A DNA stretch of 64,000 bases, taken from NCBI GenBank assembly GCA_003577275.1, contig QEVO01000006.1, positions 102,960 through 166,959 of the forward strand, read 5' to 3'. Under the pieces are notes generated by a model, which was not told the origin of the DNA, did no database searches, and saw nothing but the letters and a program-made list of their open reading frames with translations. The position numbers and the translations under genes are program-made. This stretch comes from Pseudomonadota bacterium (GTDB taxonomy: Bacteria > Pseudomonadota > Alphaproteobacteria > Sphingomonadales > Govanellaceae). Shown piece after piece: positions 51,094-58,452 of this stretch (position 1 is its first letter; each line of letters starts with the position of its first letter).

Positions 51094-51384
51094 ATGGTTC
51101 AGACCCAAAACAAACTGCTGGACGATTTCGCCCGGCTGGCCACTGGCGCGGCGGGGACGCTCCATGGCTTACGCGCCGAGATCGAGGCCCAAGTGCGGCA
51201 AAAGGTGGAACGGCTGGCCGCCGAGTTTGACCTGGTGACCCGGGAAGAGTTCGAGGCGGTCAAGGAAATGGCCGCCTTGGCCCGCGCCGAAACGGAAGCC
51301 TTAAAGGCGCGGCTGGAGGCGCTGGAAGGCGCCGGCGCGGCCAAAGCGTCGGCTGGCCATAAGCCGGACAAGGCAAAATCGTAA
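51094..51384 (+). CDS. ubiK: Ubiquinone biosynthesis accessory factor UbiK (BMFP domain)
   Basis: This 96-aa protein is a predicted coiled coil. The core is LLDDFARLATGAAGTLHGLRAEIEAQVRQKVERL, then LVTREEFEAVKEMAALARAETEALKARLEAL, the BMFP/YqiC pattern. UbiK helps the late ubiquinone hydroxylation steps. The tail is alanine/lysine rich. COQ9, another ubiquinone factor, is encoded at 57287. Confidence 0.88.
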   Translation: MVQTQNKLLDDFARLATGAAGTLHGLRAEIEAQVRQKVERLAAEFDLVTREEFEAVKEMAALARAETEALKARLEALEGAGAAKASAGHKPDKAKS

Positions 51385-51494
51385 TTCTTGCCGCTTGCAG
51401 GCCAGGGTACAACATGAGACTATATGTAGCGCCTATTCTCAATTAGCTACAACATTTGGGGGCAGTATCAGGCGGCAGCCTGTGACAACACATC

Positions 51495-52001
51495 ATGACA
51501 ACCCTTTTCATTGATGAAGACGAGTACGTCGATTCCTCCCCGTTGGATGCCGTCGAGGAGATGGTCAGTCAGCAGGAGTGGAATTTCGAGCGCTTCGGCG
51601 ACGAAGAGCTGACGGCCTCCATCCCTAACGCCTGGGGCGAGGTGCATGTGCGCTACCTGTGGCGCGAGGACGCCAGCCTCTTGCAAGTGGCGGCGGTTTA
51701 TGATCTGCGCGTGCCGGCGGCCAAGCGGCCCAAGATCTATGAAACCTTGAGCCTCATCAACGAACGATTGTGGCTCGGCCATTTCGAGCTGTGGTCGGAT
51801 GAAGGAGCGCTGATGTTCCGCCACGCCGTCCTTTTGGGCGACTCGGAGGCCCAGATCGCCTCCCTGTGCGAGGCGGTGACCTTTGCCGCGTTGAAGGAGT
51901 GCGAGCGGTTTTATCCGGTGTTCCAGTTCGTTCTGTGGTCCGACAAAAGCCCCGAGGAAGCGGTGGAGTCGGCCATGCTTGAGACCGTCGGCGAAGCCTG
52001 A
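51495..52001 (+). CDS. YbjN domain-containing protein
   Basis: This 168-aa acidic protein has the YbjN-like fold seen in alphaproteobacteria: LDAVEEMVSQQEWNFERFGDEELTASIPNAW, LSLINERLWLGHFELWSDEGALMFRHAVLL, then FYPVFQFVLWSDKSPEEAVESAMLETVGEA. YbjN-type proteins are linked to type III chaperone-like folds and stress; the function here is unknown. proC starts 17 bases later, so they are probably co-transcribed. Confidence 0.85.
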   Translation: MTTLFIDEDEYVDSSPLDAVEEMVSQQEWNFERFGDEELTASIPNAWGEVHVRYLWREDASLLQVAAVYDLRVPAAKRPKIYETLSLINERLWLGHFELWSDEGALMFRHAVLLGDSEAQIASLCEAVTFAALKECERFYPVFQFVLWSDKSPEEAVESAMLETVGEA

Positions 52002-52018
52002 TCCTCTAGCAGTCGATC

Positions 52019-52834
52019 ATGTCCCCTTTTGCGACCATCACCACCCAGCGGCCGCTCCTCTTGGTCGGTTGCGGCCGCATGGGCGGCGCGCTCCTTTCAG
52101 GCTGGCTGGAGCGCGGCCTTGATCCGGCGGCGATCCTGGTCATCGAGCCGTCGCCTACAGCATCGTCGTTGCCGTGCCGCGTCATTGCGGCGGCGTCCGC
52201 TCTGCCGTCGGGCTTAATGCCTGGCGTGGTGGTGCTGGCGGTCAAGCCGCAGATGATGGACGATGCCTTGAGCGCCCTGCCGGCCTTCACCAGCGCCCTG
52301 TTCCTGTCCATCGCCGCCGGCAAAAGCCTGAGTTATTTTCGCGCCCATTTGGGCGAGCGGGCGGCGGTGGTGCGCGCCATGCCCAATACCCCGGCGGCCA
52401 TCGGCCGGGGGATGACGGTGGCGGTGGCCAACGTCCATGTCGATGCGCCGTCCCGGGAACTGGCGGAAGCGCTCTTGAGCGCCGTCGGCAAGTGCGCGTG
52501 GATCGAGGATGAGGCGCTGATGGATGCGGTTACCGCCGTATCGGGCAGCGGCCCCGCCTATGTTTTTTATTTGGCCGAATGTCTGGCTTCCGCCGGCATC
52601 GCCGCCGGACTGCCCACAGCATTGAGCCGCACCCTGGCCATCGAGACCGTAGCCGGGGCGGGGGCGCTCCTTGCTGAGCCGGGAGCAGACCCGCAACGCC
52701 TGCGCGAGGCGGTGACCAGCCCCGCCGGCACCACGGCGGCGGCGCTGGCGGTGCTGATGGCGGATGCTGGCTTGGAGCCGCTGTTGCGCCAAGCCGTGAT
52801 CGCCGCCGCCAAGCGATCCCGCGAGTTGGGGTAG
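52019..52834 (+). CDS. proC: Pyrroline-5-carboxylate reductase
   Basis: This 271-aa enzyme performs the last step of proline synthesis. The NAD(P) motif is LLVGCGRMGGALLSGWL. VVLAVKPQMMDDAL, RAMPNTPAAIGRGMT and the C-terminal DAVTAVSGSGPAYVFYLAECL with SPAGTTAAAL are family hallmarks. It is full length and follows the ybjN-like gene. Confidence 0.95.
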   Translation: MSPFATITTQRPLLLVGCGRMGGALLSGWLERGLDPAAILVIEPSPTASSLPCRVIAAASALPSGLMPGVVVLAVKPQMMDDALSALPAFTSALFLSIAAGKSLSYFRAHLGERAAVVRAMPNTPAAIGRGMTVAVANVHVDAPSRELAEALLSAVGKCAWIEDEALMDAVTAVSGSGPAYVFYLAECLASAGIAAGLPTALSRTLAIETVAGAGALLAEPGADPQRLREAVTSPAGTTAAALAVLMADAGLEPLLRQAVIAAAKRSRELG

Positions 52835-52849
52835 GTTCACGCTCCGCCG

Positions 52850-52863
52850 TTGACGCCGGTCAA
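52850..52863 (+). promoter_or_regulatory. Perfect FNR-type palindrome upstream of hsp20
   Basis: TTGAC-GCCG-GTCAA lies within an 18-bp perfect palindrome (CGTTGAC to GTCAACG). Its centre is 73 bases before the hsp20 ATG. A class II -10 would fall at 52886-52891, which reads TAGGAC, a modest match. Confidence 0.65.
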
Positions 52864-52929
52864 CGACGTTTTTCCCGTCATGAAGTAGGACTTTATGCGT
52901 TCCCTGATCGATGACGAGAGGAGGGCGCG

Positions 52930-53502
52930 ATGGCGAAAGCGGACAAATCGGCCAAGGCGTTGAAGGCGAAAAAGGCCGTCAAGGTGGCGAAAGCCGAAAA
53001 AGCCGAAAAAGCCGGAAAATCAGGAAAAGCCGTAGAGCCGACGCCGCAACGCGGGAGCCTTCTGGAGCCGTGGTTTGACTTGCGCGGCGAGATGGACCGC
53101 ATGTTCGAGGATTTCTTCGGCCGCTCGTTCCCGATGTTTCCCCGTCTGCGCGCGGAGATGCCGGAAACCGTGGTGCCAGATGTCGATGTCACGGAAAACG
53201 ACAAGGCGATCACCATTGCCGCCGAGCTGCCGGGATTGGACGAAAAGGACGTGGAGCTGATCTTGCGCGACGGCGTCTTGACCTTGAAGGGCGAAAAGAG
53301 CTTCGAGCGCGAGGAGGAGGAAGAAAACGTCTACGTGTCGGAACGCCGCTACGGCAGCTTCCAGCGCTCGTTCCGGCTGCCGCCGTCGGTGGACGAGGAC
53401 AAGATTTCAGCGGATTTCGACAAGGGCGTGCTGACCATCACGTTGCCCAAAAGCCAGGCCGCGCAATCCGGCCCAACGCGCGTCCCATTGGCGAAGAAGT
53501 AG
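52930..53502 (+). CDS. Small heat-shock protein Hsp20 with Lys/Ala-rich N-terminal tail
   Basis: This 190-aa holdase has an unusual N-terminus of about 37 residues made almost only of Lys, Ala, Glu, Gly and Val in KAEKAEKAGKSGKA-like repeats. The rest is a normal Hsp20. MDRMFEDFFGRSFP leads into the alpha-crystallin domain (PDVDVTENDKAITIAAELPGLDEKDVEL, GVLTLKGEKSFE, YGSFQRSFRLP, DFDKGVLTITLPK). The tail resembles histone H1-like basic repeats and may bind nucleic acid or be a slippage expansion. GAGAGGAGG precedes the ATG. A perfect FNR-type box upstream suggests low-oxygen control rather than, or as well as, heat control. Confidence 0.92.
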   Translation: MAKADKSAKALKAKKAVKVAKAEKAEKAGKSGKAVEPTPQRGSLLEPWFDLRGEMDRMFEDFFGRSFPMFPRLRAEMPETVVPDVDVTENDKAITIAAELPGLDEKDVELILRDGVLTLKGEKSFEREEEEENVYVSERRYGSFQRSFRLPPSVDEDKISADFDKGVLTITLPKSQAAQSGPTRVPLAKK

Positions 53503-53505
53503 ACG

Positions 53506-54000
53506 TCACGGCTTCTCGATAAACGTCTTGATGGCGTCCCGACCGTCGGCGTCGATGAGTCCGAACAGCACCCGCCAGAAACCGGCCACCGCCTCCGCGC
53601 CCGCCTCGCGGTAGGCGCGGGCCATACGCTCGCGCTGCACCGCCGACAAGCGGCGCTCCAGCTCCGAGCCTTTGTCAGTCAGGTACAAGGGACGCTGCCG
53701 GCGGTCGCGGGCGCCGGTTTCCTGGCGCACGTAGCCCTTCTCCACCAGCTCCTTTAATACCCGCGACAGGCTTTGCTTGGTGATGCGCAGGATGCCGAGA
53801 AGTTCGGAAACGGCCATGCCGGGACTGCGGGCGACGAAGTGCAACACCCGGTGATGGGCGCGGCCGAAACCGTATTCGGCGAGGATTTCGTCGGGCACGC
53901 CGTTGTGGTCGCGGTAGGCGAAATAGAGAAGCTCGATCCCCTTGCGCAACTCCTCGTCGCGCAGATAAAGGGTGGGGGTACCTGATTTTATGTCAGCCAT
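53506..54000 (-). CDS. MarR family transcriptional regulator
   Basis: This 164-aa winged-helix protein has the MarR core: HHRVLHFVARSPGMAVSELLGILRITKQSLSRVLKELVEKGYVRQETGARDRRQRPLYLTDKGSEL, in that order across residues 48-112. Its gene ends three bases from hsp20 (convergent) and diverges from ilvE. A petP-like or ligand-responsive role is possible, and the shared 119-base divergent region with ilvE makes local control likely. The ligand is unknown. Confidence 0.9.
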   Translation of the reverse strand: MADIKSGTPTLYLRDEELRKGIELLYFAYRDHNGVPDEILAEYGFGRAHHRVLHFVARSPGMAVSELLGILRITKQSLSRVLKELVEKGYVRQETGARDRRQRPLYLTDKGSELERRLSAVQRERMARAYREAGAEAVAGFWRVLFGLIDADGRDAIKTFIEKP

Positions 54001-54119
54001 GTTGACTTATTTATCCCACAATGCTACCCATCGCAACCACTACCAACACCAATCTTAGGAAAAATTCGCTTCTTGCCGTGGCCGCCCTTGAGGGCAGCGG
54101 CGCAATAAAGGGTACACCC

Positions 54120-55001
54120 ATGTCTCTCGTTCCGTTCGATGATCGTGATGGCTTTATCTGGCTAGATGGCAAGCTCGTTCCCTGGCGCGACGCCAAGATC
54201 CACGTGCTCACCCACGCCCTGCATTACGCCAGCTGTGTGTTCGAGGGCCAGCGCGCCTACGGCGGCGAGGTATTCAAGCTCACCGAGCATTCCCAGCGCC
54301 TGCACGACTCAGCGAAAATCCTGGGCTTTGAGGTGCCCTATTCGGTGGCCCAGCTCGATGAGGCCAACCGCGCGGTGCTGAAAGCCAACAAATTCACCGA
54401 CGCCTACCTGCGCCCCGTCGCCTGGCGCGGCGCGGAGCAGATGGGCGTCGCCGCGCAGGCGACGAAAATCCATGTCGCGGTGGCGAGCTGGCAATGGCCG
54501 TCGTACTTCAGCCCGGAAGCCAAGATGAAGGGCTTGAAGCTGATGATCTCCGATTGGAAGCGACCGTCGCCGGAATGCGCGCCGACCAAAAGCAAGGCCG
54601 CCGGCCTTTATATGATCTGCACGCTGTCGAAGCACACGGCGGAAGCCAAGGGCTACAGCGACGCGCTGATGCTCGACTATCGCGGTCAGGTGGCGGAAGC
54701 GACGGGCGCCAATGTCTTCTTCGTCAAGGGACAGAAGATTTACACGCCGACGCCCGATTGTTTCCTTGACGGCATCACCCGGCGCACGGTGATTGATCTG
54801 ATTAAAAAGCGCGGCTTCGAGTTGGTGGAGCGCGCGATCCAGCCGCAGGAAATGGAATTTTTCGAGCAGGCGTTCTTGACCGGCACCGCGGCGGAAGTAA
54901 CGCCGTTGGGCGAAATCGGCCCCTATCGCTTCGAAGTCGGCGAGATCGTAAAAACCCTGATGAAGGACTACGACGATCTGGTGAATAGACGGCAGGCGTA
55001 G
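54120..55001 (+). CDS. ilvE: Branched-chain amino acid aminotransferase
   Basis: This 293-aa PLP enzyme interconverts Val/Leu/Ile and their keto acids. Signatures are GFIWLDGKLVPWRDAKIHVLTHALHYASCVFEGQRAYGG, YLRPVAWRG, the lysine region SKAAGLYMICTLSK and the C-terminal EAFLTGTAAEVTPLGEIG-like FEQAFLTGTAAEVTPL. ATG 54120 matches the family start; the in-frame 33 codons upstream form a leader overlapping the divergent MarR region and are not included. Confidence 0.94.
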   Translation: MSLVPFDDRDGFIWLDGKLVPWRDAKIHVLTHALHYASCVFEGQRAYGGEVFKLTEHSQRLHDSAKILGFEVPYSVAQLDEANRAVLKANKFTDAYLRPVAWRGAEQMGVAAQATKIHVAVASWQWPSYFSPEAKMKGLKLMISDWKRPSPECAPTKSKAAGLYMICTLSKHTAEAKGYSDALMLDYRGQVAEATGANVFFVKGQKIYTPTPDCFLDGITRRTVIDLIKKRGFELVERAIQPQEMEFFEQAFLTGTAAEVTPLGEIGPYRFEVGEIVKTLMKDYDDLVNRRQA

Positions 55002-55008
55002 GAAAGCG

Positions 55009-55314
55009 TTAAACAGCAGACGAAACCAGGTCGTCGAGATCGATGTTCAAGGCGTTTGCGATCTTGCGCAATACCTTGGCCGATCCGGTGCGTCGACCGG
55101 TTTCGATCTGACTGATGTAGATAGCGCTGGCGCCGATCTTGGAGGCAAGATCAGCCTGCGATAGGCCGCGATATTCGCGAAATATTTTGATTGGACTTTC
55201 CGCTTCCTCCGCCAGCCGCTTTACGACTTCGAGAGGAAACACCTCTTCCTCACCGGAAGAGATGCGAGCCATGATCTTTTTCGCCGTAGCCGCGTCGATG
55301 GCGTCTTCTTCCAT
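55009..55314 (-). CDS. Xre family helix-turn-helix regulator or orphan antitoxin
   Basis: This 101-aa protein has a C-terminal Cro/CI-type helix-turn-helix: IKIFREYRGLSQADLASKIGASAIYISQIETGRRTGSAKVLRKIANALN. The N-terminal 40 residues (AATAKKIMARISSGEEEVFPLEVVKRL) match antitoxin-like leaders that contact a toxin. No toxin gene adjoins it; a 41-base relic of moaE lies just upstream. It may be a solitary regulator or the remains of a toxin-antitoxin pair. Confidence 0.82.
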   Translation of the reverse strand: MEEDAIDAATAKKIMARISSGEEEVFPLEVVKRLAEEAESPIKIFREYRGLSQADLASKIGASAIYISQIETGRRTGSAKVLRKIANALNIDLDDLVSSAV

Positions 55315-55329
55315 AGTTGTATATTTCTC

Positions 55330-55370
55330 TTACTTCCGCCGCTTCGCCGCTTGGTCGTCGGCGTCGCGGG
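55330..55370 (-). pseudogene. Detached relic of the moaE 3' end
   Basis: Read on the minus strand, this piece encodes RDADDQAAKRRK then TAA. The first eight residues are identical to the end of moaE (RDADDQAA), and 26 bases (55345-55370) are identical to 56031-56056 inside moaE. The simplest reading is that the original moaE tail was cut off when the toxin-antitoxin cassette between them arrived. Confidence 0.72.
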
Positions 55371-55378
55371 ATCAGTCG

Positions 55379-55672
55379 TCAAGCGACCAGTGATTTACGA
55401 TAGGCATTTGCGGTTATTTCAGGCTCTTGGGCAATGACGGCAATGTAGGCGCGTACGGCGGGCGGTGGCATGGTGCGGCCGATTTCATATTGGCGGATAT
55501 TGGCAAGCGGGATGCCATAGCGCGCCGCAAAATCGGCCTGACTAAGATTTAACCGCGCCCGCAGTTGGCGAATGCGGCGTCCCTCTAAAGCTTTTTCCAA
55601 CCCTTCCGCGCTCACTGGCCGATCTTCCTGGTCGGAAGGGTCAGCCTTCAGAATGATAGATTTTCTCTTCAC
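55379..55672 (-). CDS. Xre-type antitoxin partner of BrnT
   Basis: This 97-aa protein ends in a helix-turn-helix (IRQLRARLNLSQADFAARYGIPLANIRQYEIGRTMPPPAVRAYIAVI). It is not the usual BrnA antitoxin type. GTG 55672 is chosen because AAGGAG lies eight bases upstream, inside the brnT end; longer readings run back through brnT. It overlaps brnT by 32 bases, so the pair is tightly coupled. Confidence 0.83.
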   Translation of the reverse strand: MKRKSIILKADPSDQEDRPVSAEGLEKALEGRRIRQLRARLNLSQADFAARYGIPLANIRQYEIGRTMPPPAVRAYIAVIAQEPEITANAYRKSLVA

Positions 55673-55913
55673 CTTTGTTGCTCCTTCGGACTGATAAAAA
55701 CCGCACCCCTTCGCCGCGCCAGACATGAACAGCGGTATAAAGCTTGCCGTCCACCATGCCGACCGCCTTATAACGTTCCTCCTCGTCCGCATCGCGGATG
55801 GTGGGGAGGATGATTATGTTGAGGTCTTCGAAGATTTTCGCCCCGAAGGCCAAAGACAGCCCGTGTTTGGCTTGATTTGCCTGGTCCTTGGCGCTGTCGA
55901 ATTCGACCATCAT
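55641..55913 (-). CDS. brnT: BrnT family toxin
   Basis: This roughly 90-aa ribonuclease-like protein shows the BrnT pattern: VEFDSAKDQANQAKHGLSLAFGAKIFED, then YKAVGMVDGKLYTAVHVWRGEGVRFLSVRRSNKGEEKIY. Start choice is ATG 55913 or 55910; TTG 55916 is possible. The -10 TATACT ends six bases before 55913, so the mRNA may be leaderless. It is followed by an Xre-type antitoxin in place of BrnA. Confidence 0.87.
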   Translation of the reverse strand: MMVEFDSAKDQANQAKHGLSLAFGAKIFEDLNIIILPTIRDADEEERYKAVGMVDGKLYTAVHVWRGEGVRFLSVRRSNKGEEKIYHSEG

Positions 55914-55919
55914 CAATAA

Positions 55920-55973
55920 AGTATATGTAATTTACATATGATTTACAAGATAAAACTATGTAAAAAACATAGT
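55920..55973 (-). promoter_or_regulatory. Promoter and operator array of the BrnT/Xre pair
   Basis: On the minus strand TTGTAA (55948-55943), a 17-base spacer and TATACT (55925-55920) form a promoter. A perfect 17-bp palindrome ATATGTAA-T-TTACATAT (55923-55939) overlaps the -10. A second one, ACTATGT-A5-ACATAGT (55955-55973), lies just upstream of the -35. They share the ATGTAA half-site and are likely antitoxin operators. Confidence 0.75.
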
Positions 55974-56006
55974 CTTATAAAATTGCAACTTATTGCCGAG
56001 GATTGG

Positions 56007-56459
56007 CTAATTCTGCTTAGTCCACTTCTCCGCCGCTTGGTCGTCGGCGTCGCGGGCGTCGACCCACGCTGAGCCCTTGTCGCGGTCCTCCTTCTTCCAG
56101 AAGGGGGCGCGGGTTTTTAAGTAATCGATGATGAATGCCACCGCCGCCAAGGCCTCGCCGCGGTGCGCGGCGGCGGCAGCCACCAGCACGATCGGATCGC
56201 CGACCTGGATCGTGGCGTAACGATGGATCACCAGCGCATCATCCAAGGACCAGCGCGCCCGCGCCTCGCGCACGATGCGGCCGATCTCTTTTTCCGTCAT
56301 GCCGGGATAGTGTTCCAGCGTGAGCTGACGCGCGCCGCCGTCGGCGCGCATGCGGCCGATGAAGCTTGCCACCGCGCCGACATCTTCACCCTGCCGGCGC
56401 TCGAAGGCGGCGAGTTCCGCATGCGGATCGAACGGCTCGCCCTTCAGCTTCACCGTCAT
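56007..56459 (-). CDS. moaE: Molybdopterin synthase catalytic subunit
   Basis: This 150-aa subunit adds dithiolene sulfur to precursor Z with MoaD. Signatures are DVGAVASFIGRMRADGGARQLTLEHYPGMTEKEIGRIV, VIHRYATIQVGDPIVLVAAAAAHRGEALAAVAFIIDYLKTRAPFWKKE. The catalytic lysines are in LKTRAPFWKKE. The last residues (EKWTKQN) appear to be new sequence brought by the adjacent cassette; the older tail RDADDQAAKRRK survives at 55330. It should still be active because the change is beyond the core. It supplies cofactor for NarG. Confidence 0.93.
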   Translation of the reverse strand: MTVKLKGEPFDPHAELAAFERRQGEDVGAVASFIGRMRADGGARQLTLEHYPGMTEKEIGRIVREARARWSLDDALVIHRYATIQVGDPIVLVAAAAAHRGEALAAVAFIIDYLKTRAPFWKKEDRDKGSAWVDARDADDQAAEKWTKQN

Positions 56460-56463
56460 GACG

Positions 56464-56718
56464 TCAGCCTCCCGTCACCGGCGGAAAGATGGCGATTTCA
56501 TCATCGCCGCCGACGGGCGCGTTCATGTCCACGTGTTCTTGATTGACGGCGACGCGCAAGCGCCGCTCATCACCAAGCGCTTGCGCATGGGATGAGCTTT
56601 GGCCGCGCAAATGATGCAGCAGGTCGGCAACCGTGCGCACGTTGCCAGGCAGCTCCAGCTCTTCCTCGCTGCGGCCGATTCTTTCCCGCACCCAGGCGAA
56701 ATACAACACAGTGGCCAT
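56464..56718 (-). CDS. moaD: Molybdopterin synthase sulfur-carrier subunit
   Basis: This 84-aa ubiquitin-like carrier ends in the essential Gly-Gly (PPVTGG), which carries the thiocarboxylate. It starts MATVLYFAWVRERIGRSEEELELPGNVRTVADLL. It lies directly upstream of moaE in the usual pairing and seven bases after pgsA. Confidence 0.94.
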   Translation of the reverse strand: MATVLYFAWVRERIGRSEEELELPGNVRTVADLLHHLRGQSSSHAQALGDERRLRVAVNQEHVDMNAPVGGDDEIAIFPPVTGG

Positions 56719-56725
56719 GGAAACG

Positions 56726-57277
56726 TTACTCCATATGCTTCAAGCCGGCGCGCAAGTAATCATAGCCAGTATAAAGCGTCAGCGCGGCAGCCGCCCATAA
56801 ACAAATGGTTCCCATCAGCGGCATGGGCAGGCCCCACGGCGCGGCATCGTTCAAGATCAAGAACGACAGCGCGAACATCTGGATGGTGGTTTTCGCTTTG
56901 GCCAGTTTCGTCACCGGCACGCGCACCTGCAATTCGGCGAGAAATTCGCGCAAGCCCGATACCAGGATTTCGCGGCACAGAATGACCAAGGCCGCCAGCA
57001 CGTCCATGCCGGCGATCCGTTCCGACGCCACCAGCATGACGATGGCGGTGGCGACCAGCAATTTATCGGCGATGGGGTCAAGAAAGCGCCCCAGCGGCGA
57101 GACGAGATCCCATCGCCGCGCCACGTAGCCGTCAAAGAAATCAGTGATGGCGGCGGTGACGAACAAGATCAGCCCCAGCCAATGGCCGCTGGCGCCCTTG
57201 ACGTAAAATGAGAATACAAGGGCGGGAATGACGAAGATGCGAAACAGGGTCAGAAGATTGGCGGGGTTCTTGAACAT
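56726..57277 (-). CDS. pgsA: CDP-diacylglycerol-glycerol-3-phosphate 3-phosphatidyltransferase
   Basis: This 183-aa inner-membrane enzyme makes phosphatidylglycerol phosphate. The CDP-alcohol signature DFFDGYVARRWDLVSPLGRFLDPIADK carries the DG...AR...G...D...D pattern. It starts FKNPANLLTLFRIFVIPALVF. About five hydrophobic segments are present. It lies between moaD and COQ9 on the same strand. Confidence 0.95.
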   Translation of the reverse strand: MFKNPANLLTLFRIFVIPALVFSFYVKGASGHWLGLILFVTAAITDFFDGYVARRWDLVSPLGRFLDPIADKLLVATAIVMLVASERIAGMDVLAALVILCREILVSGLREFLAELQVRVPVTKLAKAKTTIQMFALSFLILNDAAPWGLPMPLMGTICLWAAAALTLYTGYDYLRAGLKHME

Positions 57278-57286
57278 GCGTGTCGA

Positions 57287-57949
57287 CTAACTGCCATACC
57301 GTCGATGGCCGAACCAGCGCACCGCCTCGGTTGCTTTTTCGCCCAGCTTGCTCATCTTGGCCTTGGTTTTTTCAAAGGTCATGACGTCGCCGATGCGCCG
57401 TTCCAGGAATCCCCAGGTGTCGGCGAAACCGTCGCTGTCGTCATCAAGCCAATAGACCACCGTGGCGCTGAACACGCCGGCCAGGATCAAGCGCTTGGTA
57501 TAATAATTGTAATCGGTGGCGGCATCGCCCAGCGCCCGCCAGATGGCGTCGGCGGTATCGAAGGCCAGCCGCATGCCGCGCGGCGCGTGCTGCGGCAGGG
57601 CGAGGAACGCCACCGCGCGGCGCGCCGCCTCGCGATGCTCGACATTGGCCTCGATGCGTAGCCGCACCGCCAGCGCCACCCGCTCGCGCACTTTCAGCCC
57701 CGCCAGCGGCCGGGCAAGGAGCGCCGCCGTCATGGCCTCATCCGCCCGCGCCGAAAACAGCGCGATCATTTCCACCGCGCCTTCGGGAAACATCAGGCGG
57801 GCGACGTCGCGATCAACGCCGATGTCGTCGGCGGCCCTATCCAGGGCTTTTTGCGACCAGCCGTCGAACGGCACATGGGGCAGGGCGGCGTGCAGCAGCT
57901 GTAGCCGCATTTCCGCGCGCGGGTCCGGTTCTCCGGGGGAATGGGTCAT
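57287..57949 (-). CDS. COQ9 family ubiquinone biosynthesis protein
   Basis: This 220-aa protein is a TetR-like lipid-binding COQ9 homologue (also called RpsU-divergently transcribed protein). Signatures are RLQLLHAALPHVPFDGWSQKALDRAADDIGVD, and the C-terminal DYNYYTKRLILAGVFSATVVYWLDDDSDGFADTWGFLERRI. It aids ubiquinone hydroxylation. In relatives it stands directly divergent from rpsU; here def, an Xre-ImmA gene and a DUF4411 gene separate them. ATG 57949 overlaps the DUF4411 stop as ATGA. Confidence 0.9.
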   Translation of the reverse strand: MTHSPGEPDPRAEMRLQLLHAALPHVPFDGWSQKALDRAADDIGVDRDVARLMFPEGAVEMIALFSARADEAMTAALLARPLAGLKVRERVALAVRLRIEANVEHREAARRAVAFLALPQHAPRGMRLAFDTADAIWRALGDAATDYNYYTKRLILAGVFSATVVYWLDDDSDGFADTWGFLERRIGDVMTFEKTKAKMSKLGEKATEAVRWFGHRRYGS

Positions 57950-58452
57950 GCTACTCTCGGTGTTGGCCCGAGTACGAACCGGGCGCGTTCGCGTCGGAGC
58001 ATTGCGTACGGATTGATACATTCGAGCCCTAATCCGATGCAGGCATTAGGTATCTTGATCTTGCGGGTAGAGTCCAATGGCACCTCGTGGGTTACAACGG
58101 CAAAATCATGTGCAAGTGCGTGAGCGACCAGCCAGTAATCTGCAACTTGAAGAAATGTTGCGATCGCCGCCGCTCCATAGGTCTGGCTGGTCGCCCAGGC
58201 GCTGACCTGGCCAAGGGCGGGCACGACGGTATCATCGGGCGGCAGAAAGAAAGCGCGCCCTTGCATGTTGGCCCAGTCGGAGAGATCATCTCCTCCAGCC
58301 TGTAGTTCATCGCCAACCTTGTCGATGCTGGCGACGCGGCCGGCGGCGTTCTGCGTGATCAGCCATTCCCAGAACGCAGGGCAGAAATCGAAGCCGTAAT
58401 AGCGGTTCTTGGCCTCAATGAAGATGTTCGTGTCGAGCAGGTAGCGGGTCAT
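57946..58452 (-). CDS. DUF4411 PIN-like toxin
   Basis: This 168-aa protein starts TRYLLDTNIFIEAKNRYYGFDFCPAFWEWL, the DUF4411 pattern of a PIN-fold domain with an acidic residue in LLDTN. A later acidic cluster lies in DYWLVAHALAHDFAVVTHE. It follows an Xre-ImmA/IrrE gene with a four-base overlap, a pairing proposed before as a toxin-antitoxin type. It probably cleaves RNA and is held in check by its partner; neither is shown by sequence alone. Confidence 0.85.
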   Translation of the reverse strand: MTRYLLDTNIFIEAKNRYYGFDFCPAFWEWLITQNAAGRVASIDKVGDELQAGGDDLSDWANMQGRAFFLPPDDTVVPALGQVSAWATSQTYGAAAIATFLQVADYWLVAHALAHDFAVVTHEVPLDSTRKIKIPNACIGLGLECINPYAMLRRERARFVLGPTPRVA

